Under the pieces are notes generated by a model, which saw only the letters and a list, made by a program, of their open reading frames with translations, ran no database searches and was not told the origin of the DNA. Shown here one piece after another: positions 19,101-26,827 of a DNA stretch of 61,440 nucleotides (its first letter is position 1; every line of letters begins with the position of its first letter). Source of the stretch: Marinoscillum sp. (GTDB lineage: Bacteria; Bacteroidota; Bacteroidia; Cytophagales; Cyclobacteriaceae); the NCBI GenBank assembly GCA_024305105.1, contig JAMWZA010000014.1, positions 1 through 61,440 of the forward strand. Direction: 5' to 3'. A program made the translations under genes and the position numbers.

Positions 19101-19385
19101 TTCCTGGGTTTTGAAACCCACAAAAGACACTACCAATGTAGCATCATCATCTACCGACAGTTTGAAGTTACCGTCAATATCGGTAATCGTTCCGTTTGTC
19201 GTTCCTTTCTCTAGTATGGTTACCCCTGGTAAAGTGGTTCCATCTTCACCAGAAGTGATCACTCCTGAAACCGTTCTTTCTTGCGCCGTGGCTACAAAAG
19301 CCATCATCGCAAGGAAGAAGGTAAACATTGAAGACACCCACCGCTTACGCGAATAACTGCCCCCATTTGTAGAATTACTTCTCAT
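16170..19385 (-). CDS. susC: SusC/RagA family TonB-dependent outer-membrane oligosaccharide transporter
   Basis: A 1071-residue SusC homologue. A signal peptide ends near AQ at residues 34-35. A carboxypeptidase-regulatory-like domain follows at about 36-115 (TVSGVITSGEDGTTLPGVTI), then the plug domain with the VVVVGYGTQ TonB-box-like segment near 120 and the SusC signature RGTSSVTGSSEPLYVIDG near 185. The C-terminal beta-barrel ends in an aromatic residue (TLGVNLDF), as required for outer-membrane assembly. It is energised by TonB/ExbBD encoded elsewhere. It is the first gene of susC-susD-SGBP-SGBP-GH9. Transcription probably starts in the 600-base upstream region and depends on the hybrid two-component regulator in this locus (inference). 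Confidence 0.96.
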   Translation of the reverse strand: MRSNSTNGGSYSRKRWVSSMFTFFLAMMAFVATAQERTVSGVITSGEDGTTLPGVTILEKGTTNGTITDIDGNFKLSVDDDATLVVSFVGFKTQEISVGSQSNINITLDSDVSTLQEVVVVGYGTQRKSDLTGSIASLDGEALMQSVNTSLDQGLQGRVAGLQVTQNSGQPGGAVSIRIRGTSSVTGSSEPLYVIDGIQVGGAAEGITGFDWQGGTGGQQGAASNPMASINPNDIASIEVLKDASATAIYGSRAANGVIIITTKRGKKGESKISYNGFYAVQDVYKTVDMMNLREYADYNNEVAQEVSTINANPNFADPSLLGEGTDWQEAIFRLAPMQSHSLTFTGGQEKLSYMLSAGFFQQDGIVIGSDFNRINVRLNIDNQVRDWLKVGTSMSLSRKDEQIINTDGGDGVIAQAASMPPHIPVRNFDGTFAGPQQQNPSAQVGNNPVAMALVRNNTNLSNRVMNNLYAEADIIKGLKLRSEIAIDYNNGTNKAFLPTFEWGTFENRTSQFGQRNSESIFWLWKTFATYSMSFDNHDFTVMVGQESQKSEYEGVTAFKVNLPNDIQVMNQGDISNIANTGYKGWNSLNSQFARGTYSFADRYLVTATIRRDGSSRFGSENLYGWFPSASVGWRISNEPFMPQTAVLDNLKLRAGWGQVGNESIGNYAFGSALNALNTEFGPAVRNARYSNPFVKWESSETINLGLDIGLFAGRLDMTVDVYRKSTNDLLLQQQLPGTYGNRIGGPFANVGSLENKGIEVSLNSVNIDNGFFKWSTTANVTINRNSIQDLNDLEFFQPIYWYTGFEQSTRTIGGGNPIGQFYGYEMEGIFTSKEEIENHAVQIDNGEGVNLIDRTVGLWLGDVKWKDVNGDGAITPEDRKFIGDPNPDFNFGFSNTISVGPFTLDAFIVGAVGGDLLNYTRARAEAMTGNFANQSVNVIDRARTQLIEGGTDINNIDDVELVNPDTNIPRFDNGGENQNHVMSSRWIEDGTYVRIQNLKLTYNLPQNIASVIKMARFQVYANVQNVATFTEYTGLDPVIGAFNQDPMRQGWDLGRYPAPRVYTLGVNLDF

Positions 19386-19991
19386 AGATCATCATTTATG
19401 TTTACAACTTGGATAAATTTTTTCCTGGTCTTCTTCATACAAAACCAGATCAATATTACCCAGATGACCTACAAGCAACGTACTCCATTTGCACTCAAAA
19501 TGGTATCAAAATGTAAATTAGTATTTATCTGATATTTATATTCCTTTAAATGGATTAAAACATATTTATATATAATTATTCAAATACACCTACACACTTA
19601 AAAACAAAACATATTGTGATTAAAATCGAATAATTTAAATATTATCAATAGATAGGTCTTTTCATTGAATATTTAACATCATTCATTTAAAGCCATTGCA
19701 AACGTTATCAGGATAATACATTCAATACACAAACAATGCCCCTCGACAGCACATTTGATACGTTATTGTCTGGCTTTGAGCACAAAACCAATTCCTTTGT
19801 TTAGCATACAATGTGATTCATTAGACGAAAAAGTGGAACGCTGGAGTCATACTGAATTAATACATTCTCCTGGGCAATAGAAACATTGGTTATGACTAGC
19901 CCAAAAGTGGGACTTTGCTAAGTGTGAGAAAGTAACTCTAGACATTCAGTGTATAGAGATTGACGCAATTTGCAAGCTAAGCAGTACCCAT
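19386..19991. other. Long AT-rich susC leader/promoter region, no gene seen
   Basis: About 600 bases without a convincing reading frame, between susC and the terminator of the GH10 operon. It is AT-rich and should hold the susC promoter and regulator sites. No clean TAnnTTTG element was found near the start codon. A TTTTGATACC sequence (minus strand, about 19502-19511) and an ATTTGATACG sequence (about 19752-19761) resemble the TGATAC element before GH3. A leader RNA or antisense RNA, as in some sus-like loci, cannot be excluded. Confidence 0.5.
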
Positions 19992-20023
19992 AAAAAAACA
20001 GCCACACCTTTCGATGTGACTGT
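19992..20023 (-). terminator. Rho-independent terminator of the GH3-GH10-GH10 operon
   Basis: Read on the minus strand: a 9-base-pair stem ACAGTCACA / TGTGGCTGT with one G-U pair, an 8-base loop, then seven T residues (complement of 19992-19998). It lies about 30 bases past the stop of the second GH10 gene. Confidence 0.88.
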
Positions 20024-20051
20024 CTTCATAGCTCTACTCAAAAATGGCGCC

Positions 20052-21152
20052 TCAAAAATCGACAACTTTGTAGAAAGCCTCTTTTGGTTCATGGTTCTCA
20101 TCAAACAGCAACGGATAATCCTTGCGATCTCTCACTGGAAAGTTATCCAACCAACTGTAGCGGTCGGAAATATTCCAAAAAGTAACCGCATTGAGATCTT
20201 GCTTGTACTCTCTAAATACTCTAAAGATCATCTCGTATTGCTCAATCTGTTTTTGTTTCTGCTCAGGAGTAAATTCATCGGAATCTGAACCCTCTTTGTC
20301 CCTTCTGGAATGCTCTTTGGGGTAAACAGAAACATCAAGTTCCGTAATCTGTACCTTTAAACCGAGACTCGTGAACCGTTCTATGGTTTCTCTAAGAGTC
20401 GCTTCAGACGGCTCATAAATAGACCAATGCCCCTGTATTCCTACACCGTCTATGGGAACCCCAGCATCTTTTAGCCCCTTTACCAATTCATAAATCTTCT
20501 CACGCTTTACCGGATTGATCACCTCATAATCGTTGTAAAACAACTCAACATCTGGATCAGCCGCTCGGGCATATTCAAATGCCTTGGCAATAAACTCTTC
20601 ACCACAGATTTGATACCATTTAGAGTCACGATAGAACTCATCCTTTTTATCAGAAATGGCTTCATTCACCACGTCCCAGGCATAAATATCATTCGTATAT
20701 CGAGTGGCAACAGTCGTTATATGATCCTCGAGTCGTTGTAGCAAGACGTCTTTACTTACCACGTCACCTTTCTCATCTACAAAAATCCAATCTGGCGCTT
20801 GATTGTGCCAACACAGTGCATGTCCACGCATTTTCAGATCATTCGCACGGGCAAAATCGACAATCTTATCTGCAGGTGACCAGTTATATTCATCTTCTTT
20901 AGGGTGAATTGGTCCCATTTTCATGACATTCTCAGGAGTCATAGAGATGAAGTGCTTCTTAATCAACGCTGCCTGCTCCCCTTCCATTGCTGCAGGGTAA
21001 ACGGCGACTCCCATGGGGAAGTAATCTGCATAATAGTCTTTCAACCCTTTTGTTGCAACTTCTTCCACTACCTCTTTCGACTCTTTTCGTGTCTGACATC
21101 CAGCGAGGCTTAGGATAAAGATCAATACTACTGCTTTTACGATGTTATACAT
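20052..21152 (-). CDS. GH10 endo-beta-1,4-xylanase, lipoprotein
   Basis: A 366-residue GH10 family xylanase, which cleaves internal beta-1,4 bonds of xylan. The lipoprotein signal MYNIVKAVVLIFILSLAGC places the acylated cysteine at 19. The GH10 barrel covers about 40-365: KMRGHALCWHNQAPDWIF near 110, the acid/base glutamate in WDVVNEAIS near 157, and the nucleophile in VQITELDVSV near 268. GIQGHWSIYEP and VTFWNISDRYSWLDNFP are further conserved blocks. No binding module or T9SS tail is present, so it may face the periplasm or the surface as a lipoprotein. It is the last of three genes separated by one base each and is followed by a strong terminator. Confidence 0.94.
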   Translation of the reverse strand: MYNIVKAVVLIFILSLAGCQTRKESKEVVEEVATKGLKDYYADYFPMGVAVYPAAMEGEQAALIKKHFISMTPENVMKMGPIHPKEDEYNWSPADKIVDFARANDLKMRGHALCWHNQAPDWIFVDEKGDVVSKDVLLQRLEDHITTVATRYTNDIYAWDVVNEAISDKKDEFYRDSKWYQICGEEFIAKAFEYARAADPDVELFYNDYEVINPVKREKIYELVKGLKDAGVPIDGVGIQGHWSIYEPSEATLRETIERFTSLGLKVQITELDVSVYPKEHSRRDKEGSDSDEFTPEQKQKQIEQYEMIFRVFREYKQDLNAVTFWNISDRYSWLDNFPVRDRKDYPLLFDENHEPKEAFYKVVDF

Positions 21153-21153
21153 A

Positions 21154-22362
21154 TTAGTTGACTTTTAATCGTCTCGAAAAAATCTCTCCTGAAACTGTTT
21201 TAACAGAAACCATATACGTCCCGGTCGTCAACGAAGCTGGAAGAGCTACTTCAGCATCTGATGACACATGCAAAACGCGTCCTACCAGATCACGTATGAC
21301 CACTTCTACCACTTCAGAGGAACTGTTGACATAAACAAAGCGATCGGCCGGATTTGGATAAATACCAAAACGAATGTCGTTCTCTTCAGAAAGTGTCAAA
21401 GAAGCATTGGATTGCTCCACATACGATCTAAGCCAGGTCAGGGCTGGTCGCTCAGACCCATCTGTATCAATCAAATAGGCTTTTTGTTCATTTCTCCAAA
21501 GACCAGGACGAAACCCCCAAAGGGTAATACCGATAACCGAAGGGTGTTCCCAAAGTAATGGGAAAATCCTTTTGTAGGATTGCAGCTGTACATCATCTGA
21601 TGGTCCATCGATATCCAGCTCTGTCACCATTATTGGCAATTCTGTTTGAGCCAACGATTCCAATACATTTTCCATGGTTTCATTGCCGGTGGTGGTAGTA
21701 AATGCATGTCCCTGCACACCGATCACATCGATTAACCCTTCTTGTTTAAGTAGGTTCACTACCTTAACATAGGTAGAAGCCTGAAACAGATTATTGAGCA
21801 CATTGTACTCATTCATCATTAGTTTCGTGTTAGGAAAACGTTCCCGTGCCATTCGGAAGCCTTCGATCAACCAGTCATACCCAGAAGATCCACGACCGCC
21901 CAGCGCATTAAAGTAATTGCCATTACCAGCACCATTGGGAGGATCATTAAATGGTTCATTAACCACTTCCAGGTAATCAATATCAGGATATCTAGCTGCG
22001 ACCGTATCCATCCATTCCGCTATTTCTTCCAGCTGTTCGGATGGTTCAAGTGTTTCGATCCAGGTTGGCTGTTGGTTTCCCCAAAGCAGCACATGGAAGC
22101 GAAAAGGAAAACCATTCTCTTTGGCAAAGTTGTAGGCATCATCGAGTGGACCCCAATTATAGGAATCACGAGTTCGCTCCACGCTCCCCCATTTCCCCGC
22201 ATTTTCAGGCGTCACCTGATTCCAATACTGTTCAAAATCCTTGATTTGTGTGGGACTATGTACGCTTCCTAACCACTTCTCTTTACCTTCTGCCAGAGGC
22301 TGCTGCGCCAATGACTGTAAAGAAAGTGCCATCCATATAATCGCTGGTAAAATTCTTTTCAT
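21154..22362 (-). CDS. GH10 endo-beta-1,4-xylanase with T9SS sorting domain
   Basis: A 402-residue secreted GH10 enzyme. A signal peptide ends near SLAQ at residue 20. The catalytic barrel covers about 25-320, with the acid/base glutamate in LEVVNEPFNDPP near 132 and the nucleophile in IMVTELDIDG near 246. GVQGHAF and ITLWGFRPGLWRNEQKAYL support GH10. The last 75 residues (FGIYPNPADRFVYVNSSS to SGEIFSRRLKVN) are a type A T9SS sorting domain, so the enzyme should be exported across the outer membrane and anchored or released. It complements the lipoprotein GH10 next door: one extracellular, one probably cell-bound. Confidence 0.92.
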   Translation of the reverse strand: MKRILPAIIWMALSLQSLAQQPLAEGKEKWLGSVHSPTQIKDFEQYWNQVTPENAGKWGSVERTRDSYNWGPLDDAYNFAKENGFPFRFHVLLWGNQQPTWIETLEPSEQLEEIAEWMDTVAARYPDIDYLEVVNEPFNDPPNGAGNGNYFNALGGRGSSGYDWLIEGFRMARERFPNTKLMMNEYNVLNNLFQASTYVKVVNLLKQEGLIDVIGVQGHAFTTTTGNETMENVLESLAQTELPIMVTELDIDGPSDDVQLQSYKRIFPLLWEHPSVIGITLWGFRPGLWRNEQKAYLIDTDGSERPALTWLRSYVEQSNASLTLSEENDIRFGIYPNPADRFVYVNSSSEVVEVVIRDLVGRVLHVSSDAEVALPASLTTGTYMVSVKTVSGEIFSRRLKVN

Positions 22363-22363
22363 G

Positions 22364-24541
22364 TTATTTCAAATTCAATGTTGCTGTTTTGTAGTTTGAA
22401 GCACCAAGTTCGGTGCTTCTTGGAGTTGGTAGAGATCCACCAATAGATACCGTAAATACCCCTTTCTCAAGTTTTTCGTTCCCATTCTCATCAATCAATT
22501 GCAACATATCTGCATCGATTGTAAAGTCTACCTTCGCACTAGTCCCCGGAGCCAGATTCACGCGTTTTATTCCCTTTAAATCAAACAGAGGCACCCGAAC
22601 ACTCGCATCATTGTCTGTTATGTAAAGCTGTACAACCTCATCAACTCCATAATTTCCAGTGTTCTTAACGATTACCGATGCGGTCACTTCTCCAGATTTT
22701 TTCATTGAAGTGGAAGACAACTTCATCCCTTCGTAGCTGACTTTTGAGTAACTCAAACCAAACCCAAATGGATATAGTGGCTCAGCTTCCATATACTTAT
22801 ACGTTCTTCCTTCCATCGAGTAATCATCATAGGCAGGCAGCTGATCGAATGACTTTGGAAAGGTAATAGGCAAACGGCCACTTGGTGATTCTTTACCAAA
22901 AACCACATCTGCCAGTGCATTACCTCCTTCTTGCCCGGGATACCAAACCAACAATACGGCATCCGCTATCTCATGAACCTCGGCCAGATTCATTGGGCTA
23001 CCACCGGTAACAATCGCAATTACCGGGTTCTCATTTCCGTCTTTCAATTTTTTGAGGTAATCAATCTGATTTTGTGGAAGGTCATATTTTAGACGATCAC
23101 CAAAATCGTCTGAAGCAATGGCAGCACCTTCCTCTCCTTCGATAACCCCTGTAATTCCCATCACATAAAAAGTAGCATCTGATGTATGCGCTACACCAGA
23201 GGCCCAGTCGATTGGATTAGCGTTTGGCCGATCCAGCAGGGTACCTATCCGGTACTGCACCTGACTACCAGGGCCAACAGCGCCTGCCAGGCCTTCCAGA
23301 AAAGTAACCATGTTTGGGTTGACACCATAATAATTACCAATCAACGACCCAATGTCTGCTGCATTTGGTCCCGTGACGTAGTATCTGTTCAGATCATTCT
23401 TCAATGGCAATGCCCCATTGTTTTTGAGCATCACTATTGACTTAACTGCGGCTTCCCTTGCCAATATACGGTTTGCATCGCTATTGACTACCTCAGTGCC
23501 AATCTTGTTGTAGGGATTTGCATCATCACTATCAAAAAGTCCCAATTTGAATCGGGTAATCAAGAGCTTGACCAAAGCCTCATCAATTTCTTCTTCCGTA
23601 ATCAACCCTTGATCTACGGCATCTACCAGTGCTGGATATGAGTCTCCACAATTCAAGCTCACTCCAGATTTAACTGCCAGGGCAGATGCCTCTGCTGCAT
23701 TAGCTGAAATTCCATGTCCATTGTCTGCATAAAAGTCAACAATCGCCCAGCAGTCACTAAGAATGTGCCCCTCAAAACCCCATTCGTCACGCAAGAGATC
23801 TCCTAATAGTGTTTTATGCGCACAACATGCCTCACCATTGGTCCGATTATAGGCACACATGATCGACTCTACATCAGCATCTACCAAAGCTTTAAAAGCT
23901 GGCAAATACGTTTCATACATGTCTTTAGCTGTTGCGATTGCATCGAACTCATGCCGCAATCTTTCGGGACCGCTGTGCACAGCGTAATGCTTACCACAGG
24001 CTGCTGTCTTCAAGTACCTGGGATCGTCGCCTTGTAATCCTTTCACAAAGGAAACACCTAATAAAGAGGTCAGGTAAGGGTCTTCCCCATATGTTTCCTG
24101 ACCTCTTCCCCATCTCGGGTCCCTGAAAATATTTACGTTTGGTGTCCAAAATGTCAATCCGCTATATCGCAAGTAGTTTCCCTGTGCTGAAGCGGCATTA
24201 TACATGGCACGGGCTTCATCAGAAATGGCAGAAGACACCCGATAGGCCAAATCCTGATCAAACGTAGCTCCTAAGCCAATCGCCTGTGGAAAAACCGTGG
24301 CAATTCCGGCACGTCCTACCCCATGGAGTGCCTCATTCCACCAGTCATAAGGCGGAATATCCAGACGATCGACCGCTGGAGCGTTCATGATCATTTGATC
24401 TACTTTTTCTTCTAAAGTCAACTGGCTTATCAAATCGCGAGCACGATCTTCATTGGACAAAGTCTCATTCAGATAAGCCTGCGCATCGGCAAAAGATGTT
24501 GCTCCTAGGAATAGGAGGATAATTGTGATTTTTTTCATCAT
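22364..24541 (-). CDS. GH3 family beta-glycosidase (probable beta-xylosidase/beta-glucosidase)
   Basis: A 725-residue GH3 enzyme that removes terminal beta-linked sugars from oligosaccharides. A signal peptide ends near residue 20 (GATSFADAQ). The N-terminal barrel spans about 40-330, with the KHYAVHSGPE motif near 185 and the nucleophile aspartate in HILSDCWAIVDF near 264. The C-terminal GH3 domain covers about 370-590 (SIVMLKNNGALPL). A fibronectin-III-like domain closes the protein at about 640-715. The SDCWA context resembles xylosidase-type GH3 proteins, which with two GH10 xylanases downstream favours xylosidase activity (inference). It is the first gene of its operon, divergent from GH67, and probably periplasmic. 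Confidence 0.92.
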   Translation of the reverse strand: MMKKITIILLFLGATSFADAQAYLNETLSNEDRARDLISQLTLEEKVDQMIMNAPAVDRLDIPPYDWWNEALHGVGRAGIATVFPQAIGLGATFDQDLAYRVSSAISDEARAMYNAASAQGNYLRYSGLTFWTPNVNIFRDPRWGRGQETYGEDPYLTSLLGVSFVKGLQGDDPRYLKTAACGKHYAVHSGPERLRHEFDAIATAKDMYETYLPAFKALVDADVESIMCAYNRTNGEACCAHKTLLGDLLRDEWGFEGHILSDCWAIVDFYADNGHGISANAAEASALAVKSGVSLNCGDSYPALVDAVDQGLITEEEIDEALVKLLITRFKLGLFDSDDANPYNKIGTEVVNSDANRILAREAAVKSIVMLKNNGALPLKNDLNRYYVTGPNAADIGSLIGNYYGVNPNMVTFLEGLAGAVGPGSQVQYRIGTLLDRPNANPIDWASGVAHTSDATFYVMGITGVIEGEEGAAIASDDFGDRLKYDLPQNQIDYLKKLKDGNENPVIAIVTGGSPMNLAEVHEIADAVLLVWYPGQEGGNALADVVFGKESPSGRLPITFPKSFDQLPAYDDYSMEGRTYKYMEAEPLYPFGFGLSYSKVSYEGMKLSSTSMKKSGEVTASVIVKNTGNYGVDEVVQLYITDNDASVRVPLFDLKGIKRVNLAPGTSAKVDFTIDADMLQLIDENGNEKLEKGVFTVSIGGSLPTPRSTELGASNYKTATLNLK

Positions 24542-24614
24542 TTAGGGTATTAATCAATTACACTAAGACCAATATAAGGTGAGAACTTTTATGTTATGGT
24601 CATTTTGACAATAT

Positions 24615-24640
24615 GTATCATTATCAGCGACAAATGATAC
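24615..24640. promoter_or_regulatory. Inverted repeat in the GH3 / GH67 divergent promoter region
   Basis: GTATCATT (24615-24622) and AATGATAC (24633-24640) are perfect inverted 8-mers separated by 10 bases. They lie between the GH3 and GH67 starts, just upstream of the LacI-type operator. This could be a site for the locus regulator or a second repressor; function is unknown. Confidence 0.4.
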
Positions 24641-24647
24641 CTTAATC

Positions 24648-24683
24648 AACCGGTTGCGTAATCAAATGTAATTACTATCTTGG
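24648..24683 (+). promoter_or_regulatory. GH67 promoter with LacI-type operator
   Basis: The 20-base element at 24648-24667 (AACCGGTTGC then GTAATCAAAT) matches 16 of 20 bases of the uxuA operator read in the same sense. TTG at 24654-24656 and TATCTTGG at 24676-24683, spaced 19 bases, form a -33/-7 promoter with one -7 mismatch. The operator covers the -33 box, which fits repression. The -7 element ends four bases before the ATG. Confidence 0.62.
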
Positions 24684-24687
24684 CATT

Positions 24688-26805
24688 ATGAAAATCACCA
24701 TCCAAATTCTTCTTTCAGCCCTTACATTGCTGATTTATCAAAAAACTACAGCTCAAGCTGGATATGAGCTATGGCTAAGGTATGACCGTATTCAAAACGA
24801 AGAACGCTTGGAGAACTACAGAAATGCCATCAAATCCTTTACTGTGGAGGGACAATCCGAAACACTTGAGATCATTCGCAAAGAACTGAGCGAAGCGCTT
24901 ACCGACTTATTGGGTAAACCTGTAGAACAACAAAAAATCAATGGGTCCATTGTCATTCAAAAAAAACATCCAAATCTCAACAATCAACTGGAGCGAATGA
25001 CATTCGATGGATATGTCATCAAATCCACTGGGGATCAAATTATTATTTCCGCAAACAGTGACATTGGTCTTCTTTACGGAACATTCGGATTACTCCGACT
25101 GATACAAACGCAACAATCGCTGGAAGAAGTGAGCATCGCTTCAGAACCTAAAATCCAGGAACGCCTTCTAAATCATTGGGATAACCTTGATCGCACATCG
25201 GAACGTGGATATGCTGGATTTTCTATTTGGGACTGGCATAAACTTCCAGGTTACATCGATCAAAGGTATCTGGACTATGCACGCGCAAATGCGTCTATTG
25301 GGATCAACGGGACAGTTTTAACTAATGTGAATGCCAATGCCCTGATCCTTACACCAACTTACCTCGAAAAAGTCAAAGCACTTGCAGATGGCTTTCGACC
25401 TTATGGCATCAAGGTTTACCTAACTGCCCGATTCAGTGCGCCGATCGAAATCGGTGGATTAGCAACTGCGGATCCTTTAGATAGTGAAGTGATTAACTGG
25501 TGGAAAAACAAGGTCAGTGAAATTTACTCCTACATTCCCGACTTTGGTGGGTTTCTAGTTAAAGCCAACAGTGAGGGGCAACCAGGACCGCAGAATTATG
25601 GGCGATCACATGCCGATGGCGCCAACATGATGGCAAAGGCACTGCAACCTCATAATGGAATCGTCATGTGGCGGGCATTTGTCTACAGCAATGAAGAACC
25701 TGAGGATCGAGCAAAACAAGCCTTCAACGAATTCATGCCTCTGGATGGTACATTTGAGGACAATGTAGTGGTACAAGTGAAAAATGGGGCTATCGACTTT
25801 CAACCACGTGAACCATTTCATCCACTTTTTGGCTCCATGAAGGAAACGCCTTTGGCAATGGAGTTTCAGATCACACAAGAGTACCTGGGACAAGCCACCC
25901 AGCTCGTGTATCTCGCTCCGATGTACAAGGAAGTGTTGGATGCCGACACCTATGCTAAAGGCAAAGGATCTGAAGTAGCCAAAGCCATAGACGGCTCCCT
26001 TTACAACCATTCCATCAGCGCTATTGCCGGTGTGGCGAATATTGGTACCGATATCAACTGGACGGGACACCCTTTCGCACAATCCAACTGGTATACTTAT
26101 GGACGTCTGGCATGGGATCATACCATCAGCTCAGAGAAAATTGCCAATGAATGGATTCAAATGACCTGGACACAAGACTCTTCTAAGCTATCAATCATCA
26201 AAGAGCTTATGATGACTTCCTGGCCTGCATCGGTCAACTATATGACACCTCTGGGGCTGCATCACTTAATGGGAACGGGGCACCACTATGGTCCGGGTCC
26301 GTGGGTAGATAATTTACCTAGAGCCGACTGGAACCCGGTCTATTATCACAAAGCGGATAAAGAAGGCATTGGTTTTGACAGAACTCGAACTGGTAGCGAT
26401 GCTGTGGATCAGTATTTTCCAGAGATCTCAAAAACTTTTAATGATCCAACAACCTGTCCTGAAATGTATTTACTCTGGTTCCATCACTTACCGTGGGATT
26501 ATAAAATGAAATCAGGGAATACCCTTTGGACCGAAATTGCTTTGCGCTATCAAAAGGGAGTTGATCAGGTTCGTGAAATGCAGAACCAGTGGAATCAACT
26601 GGAAAATTCCATTGACCCTGTTCGCTTCAGCAGTGTACAAATGCTGCTAGAAATACAAGCAAATGAGGCCATCTGGTGGAAAGATGCGTGTCTCCAGTAC
26701 TTCCAGCAATTTTCTGAAAGAAAGTTGCCTAAAAGTGTAGAACCTCCAAAAGAGTCGTTGGACTACTATCAAAAATTACGTTTCCCATATGCCCCAGGGC
26801 ACTAA
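24688..26805 (+). CDS. GH67 alpha-glucuronidase
   Basis: A 705-residue GH67 enzyme that removes alpha-1,2-linked (4-O-methyl)glucuronic acid from the non-reducing end of xylo-oligosaccharides. A signal peptide ends near TTAQA at residue 23. An N-terminal alpha/beta domain covers about 25-140. The barrel carries the expected catalytic residues: Glu296 in KANSEGQPGP, Asp370 in AIDFQPREPFHP and Glu398 in ITQEYLGQ. The last two correspond to the general-base pair known from bacterial GH67 structures. It is probably periplasmic. It is followed 22 bases later by GH51 on the same strand. An operator shared with uxuA links release of glucuronate to its catabolism. Confidence 0.95.
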   Translation: MKITIQILLSALTLLIYQKTTAQAGYELWLRYDRIQNEERLENYRNAIKSFTVEGQSETLEIIRKELSEALTDLLGKPVEQQKINGSIVIQKKHPNLNNQLERMTFDGYVIKSTGDQIIISANSDIGLLYGTFGLLRLIQTQQSLEEVSIASEPKIQERLLNHWDNLDRTSERGYAGFSIWDWHKLPGYIDQRYLDYARANASIGINGTVLTNVNANALILTPTYLEKVKALADGFRPYGIKVYLTARFSAPIEIGGLATADPLDSEVINWWKNKVSEIYSYIPDFGGFLVKANSEGQPGPQNYGRSHADGANMMAKALQPHNGIVMWRAFVYSNEEPEDRAKQAFNEFMPLDGTFEDNVVVQVKNGAIDFQPREPFHPLFGSMKETPLAMEFQITQEYLGQATQLVYLAPMYKEVLDADTYAKGKGSEVAKAIDGSLYNHSISAIAGVANIGTDINWTGHPFAQSNWYTYGRLAWDHTISSEKIANEWIQMTWTQDSSKLSIIKELMMTSWPASVNYMTPLGLHHLMGTGHHYGPGPWVDNLPRADWNPVYYHKADKEGIGFDRTRTGSDAVDQYFPEISKTFNDPTTCPEMYLLWFHHLPWDYKMKSGNTLWTEIALRYQKGVDQVREMQNQWNQLENSIDPVRFSSVQMLLEIQANEAIWWKDACLQYFQQFSERKLPKSVEPPKESLDYYQKLRFPYAPGH

Positions 26806-26827
26806 CCGATTATAACTAAATCAATAA

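Noticed and set aside
19885-19900. TTATGACTA half-match to the xylBA operator in the susC upstream region
   Set aside because: Only about 12 of 17 bases match and the left arm is not symmetric, so it is not convincing.
25606-26121. 171-codon minus-strand open frame inside GH67
   Set aside because: Lies wholly within the conserved catalytic region of GH67, is Cys/His-rich and resembles no family; codon shadow.
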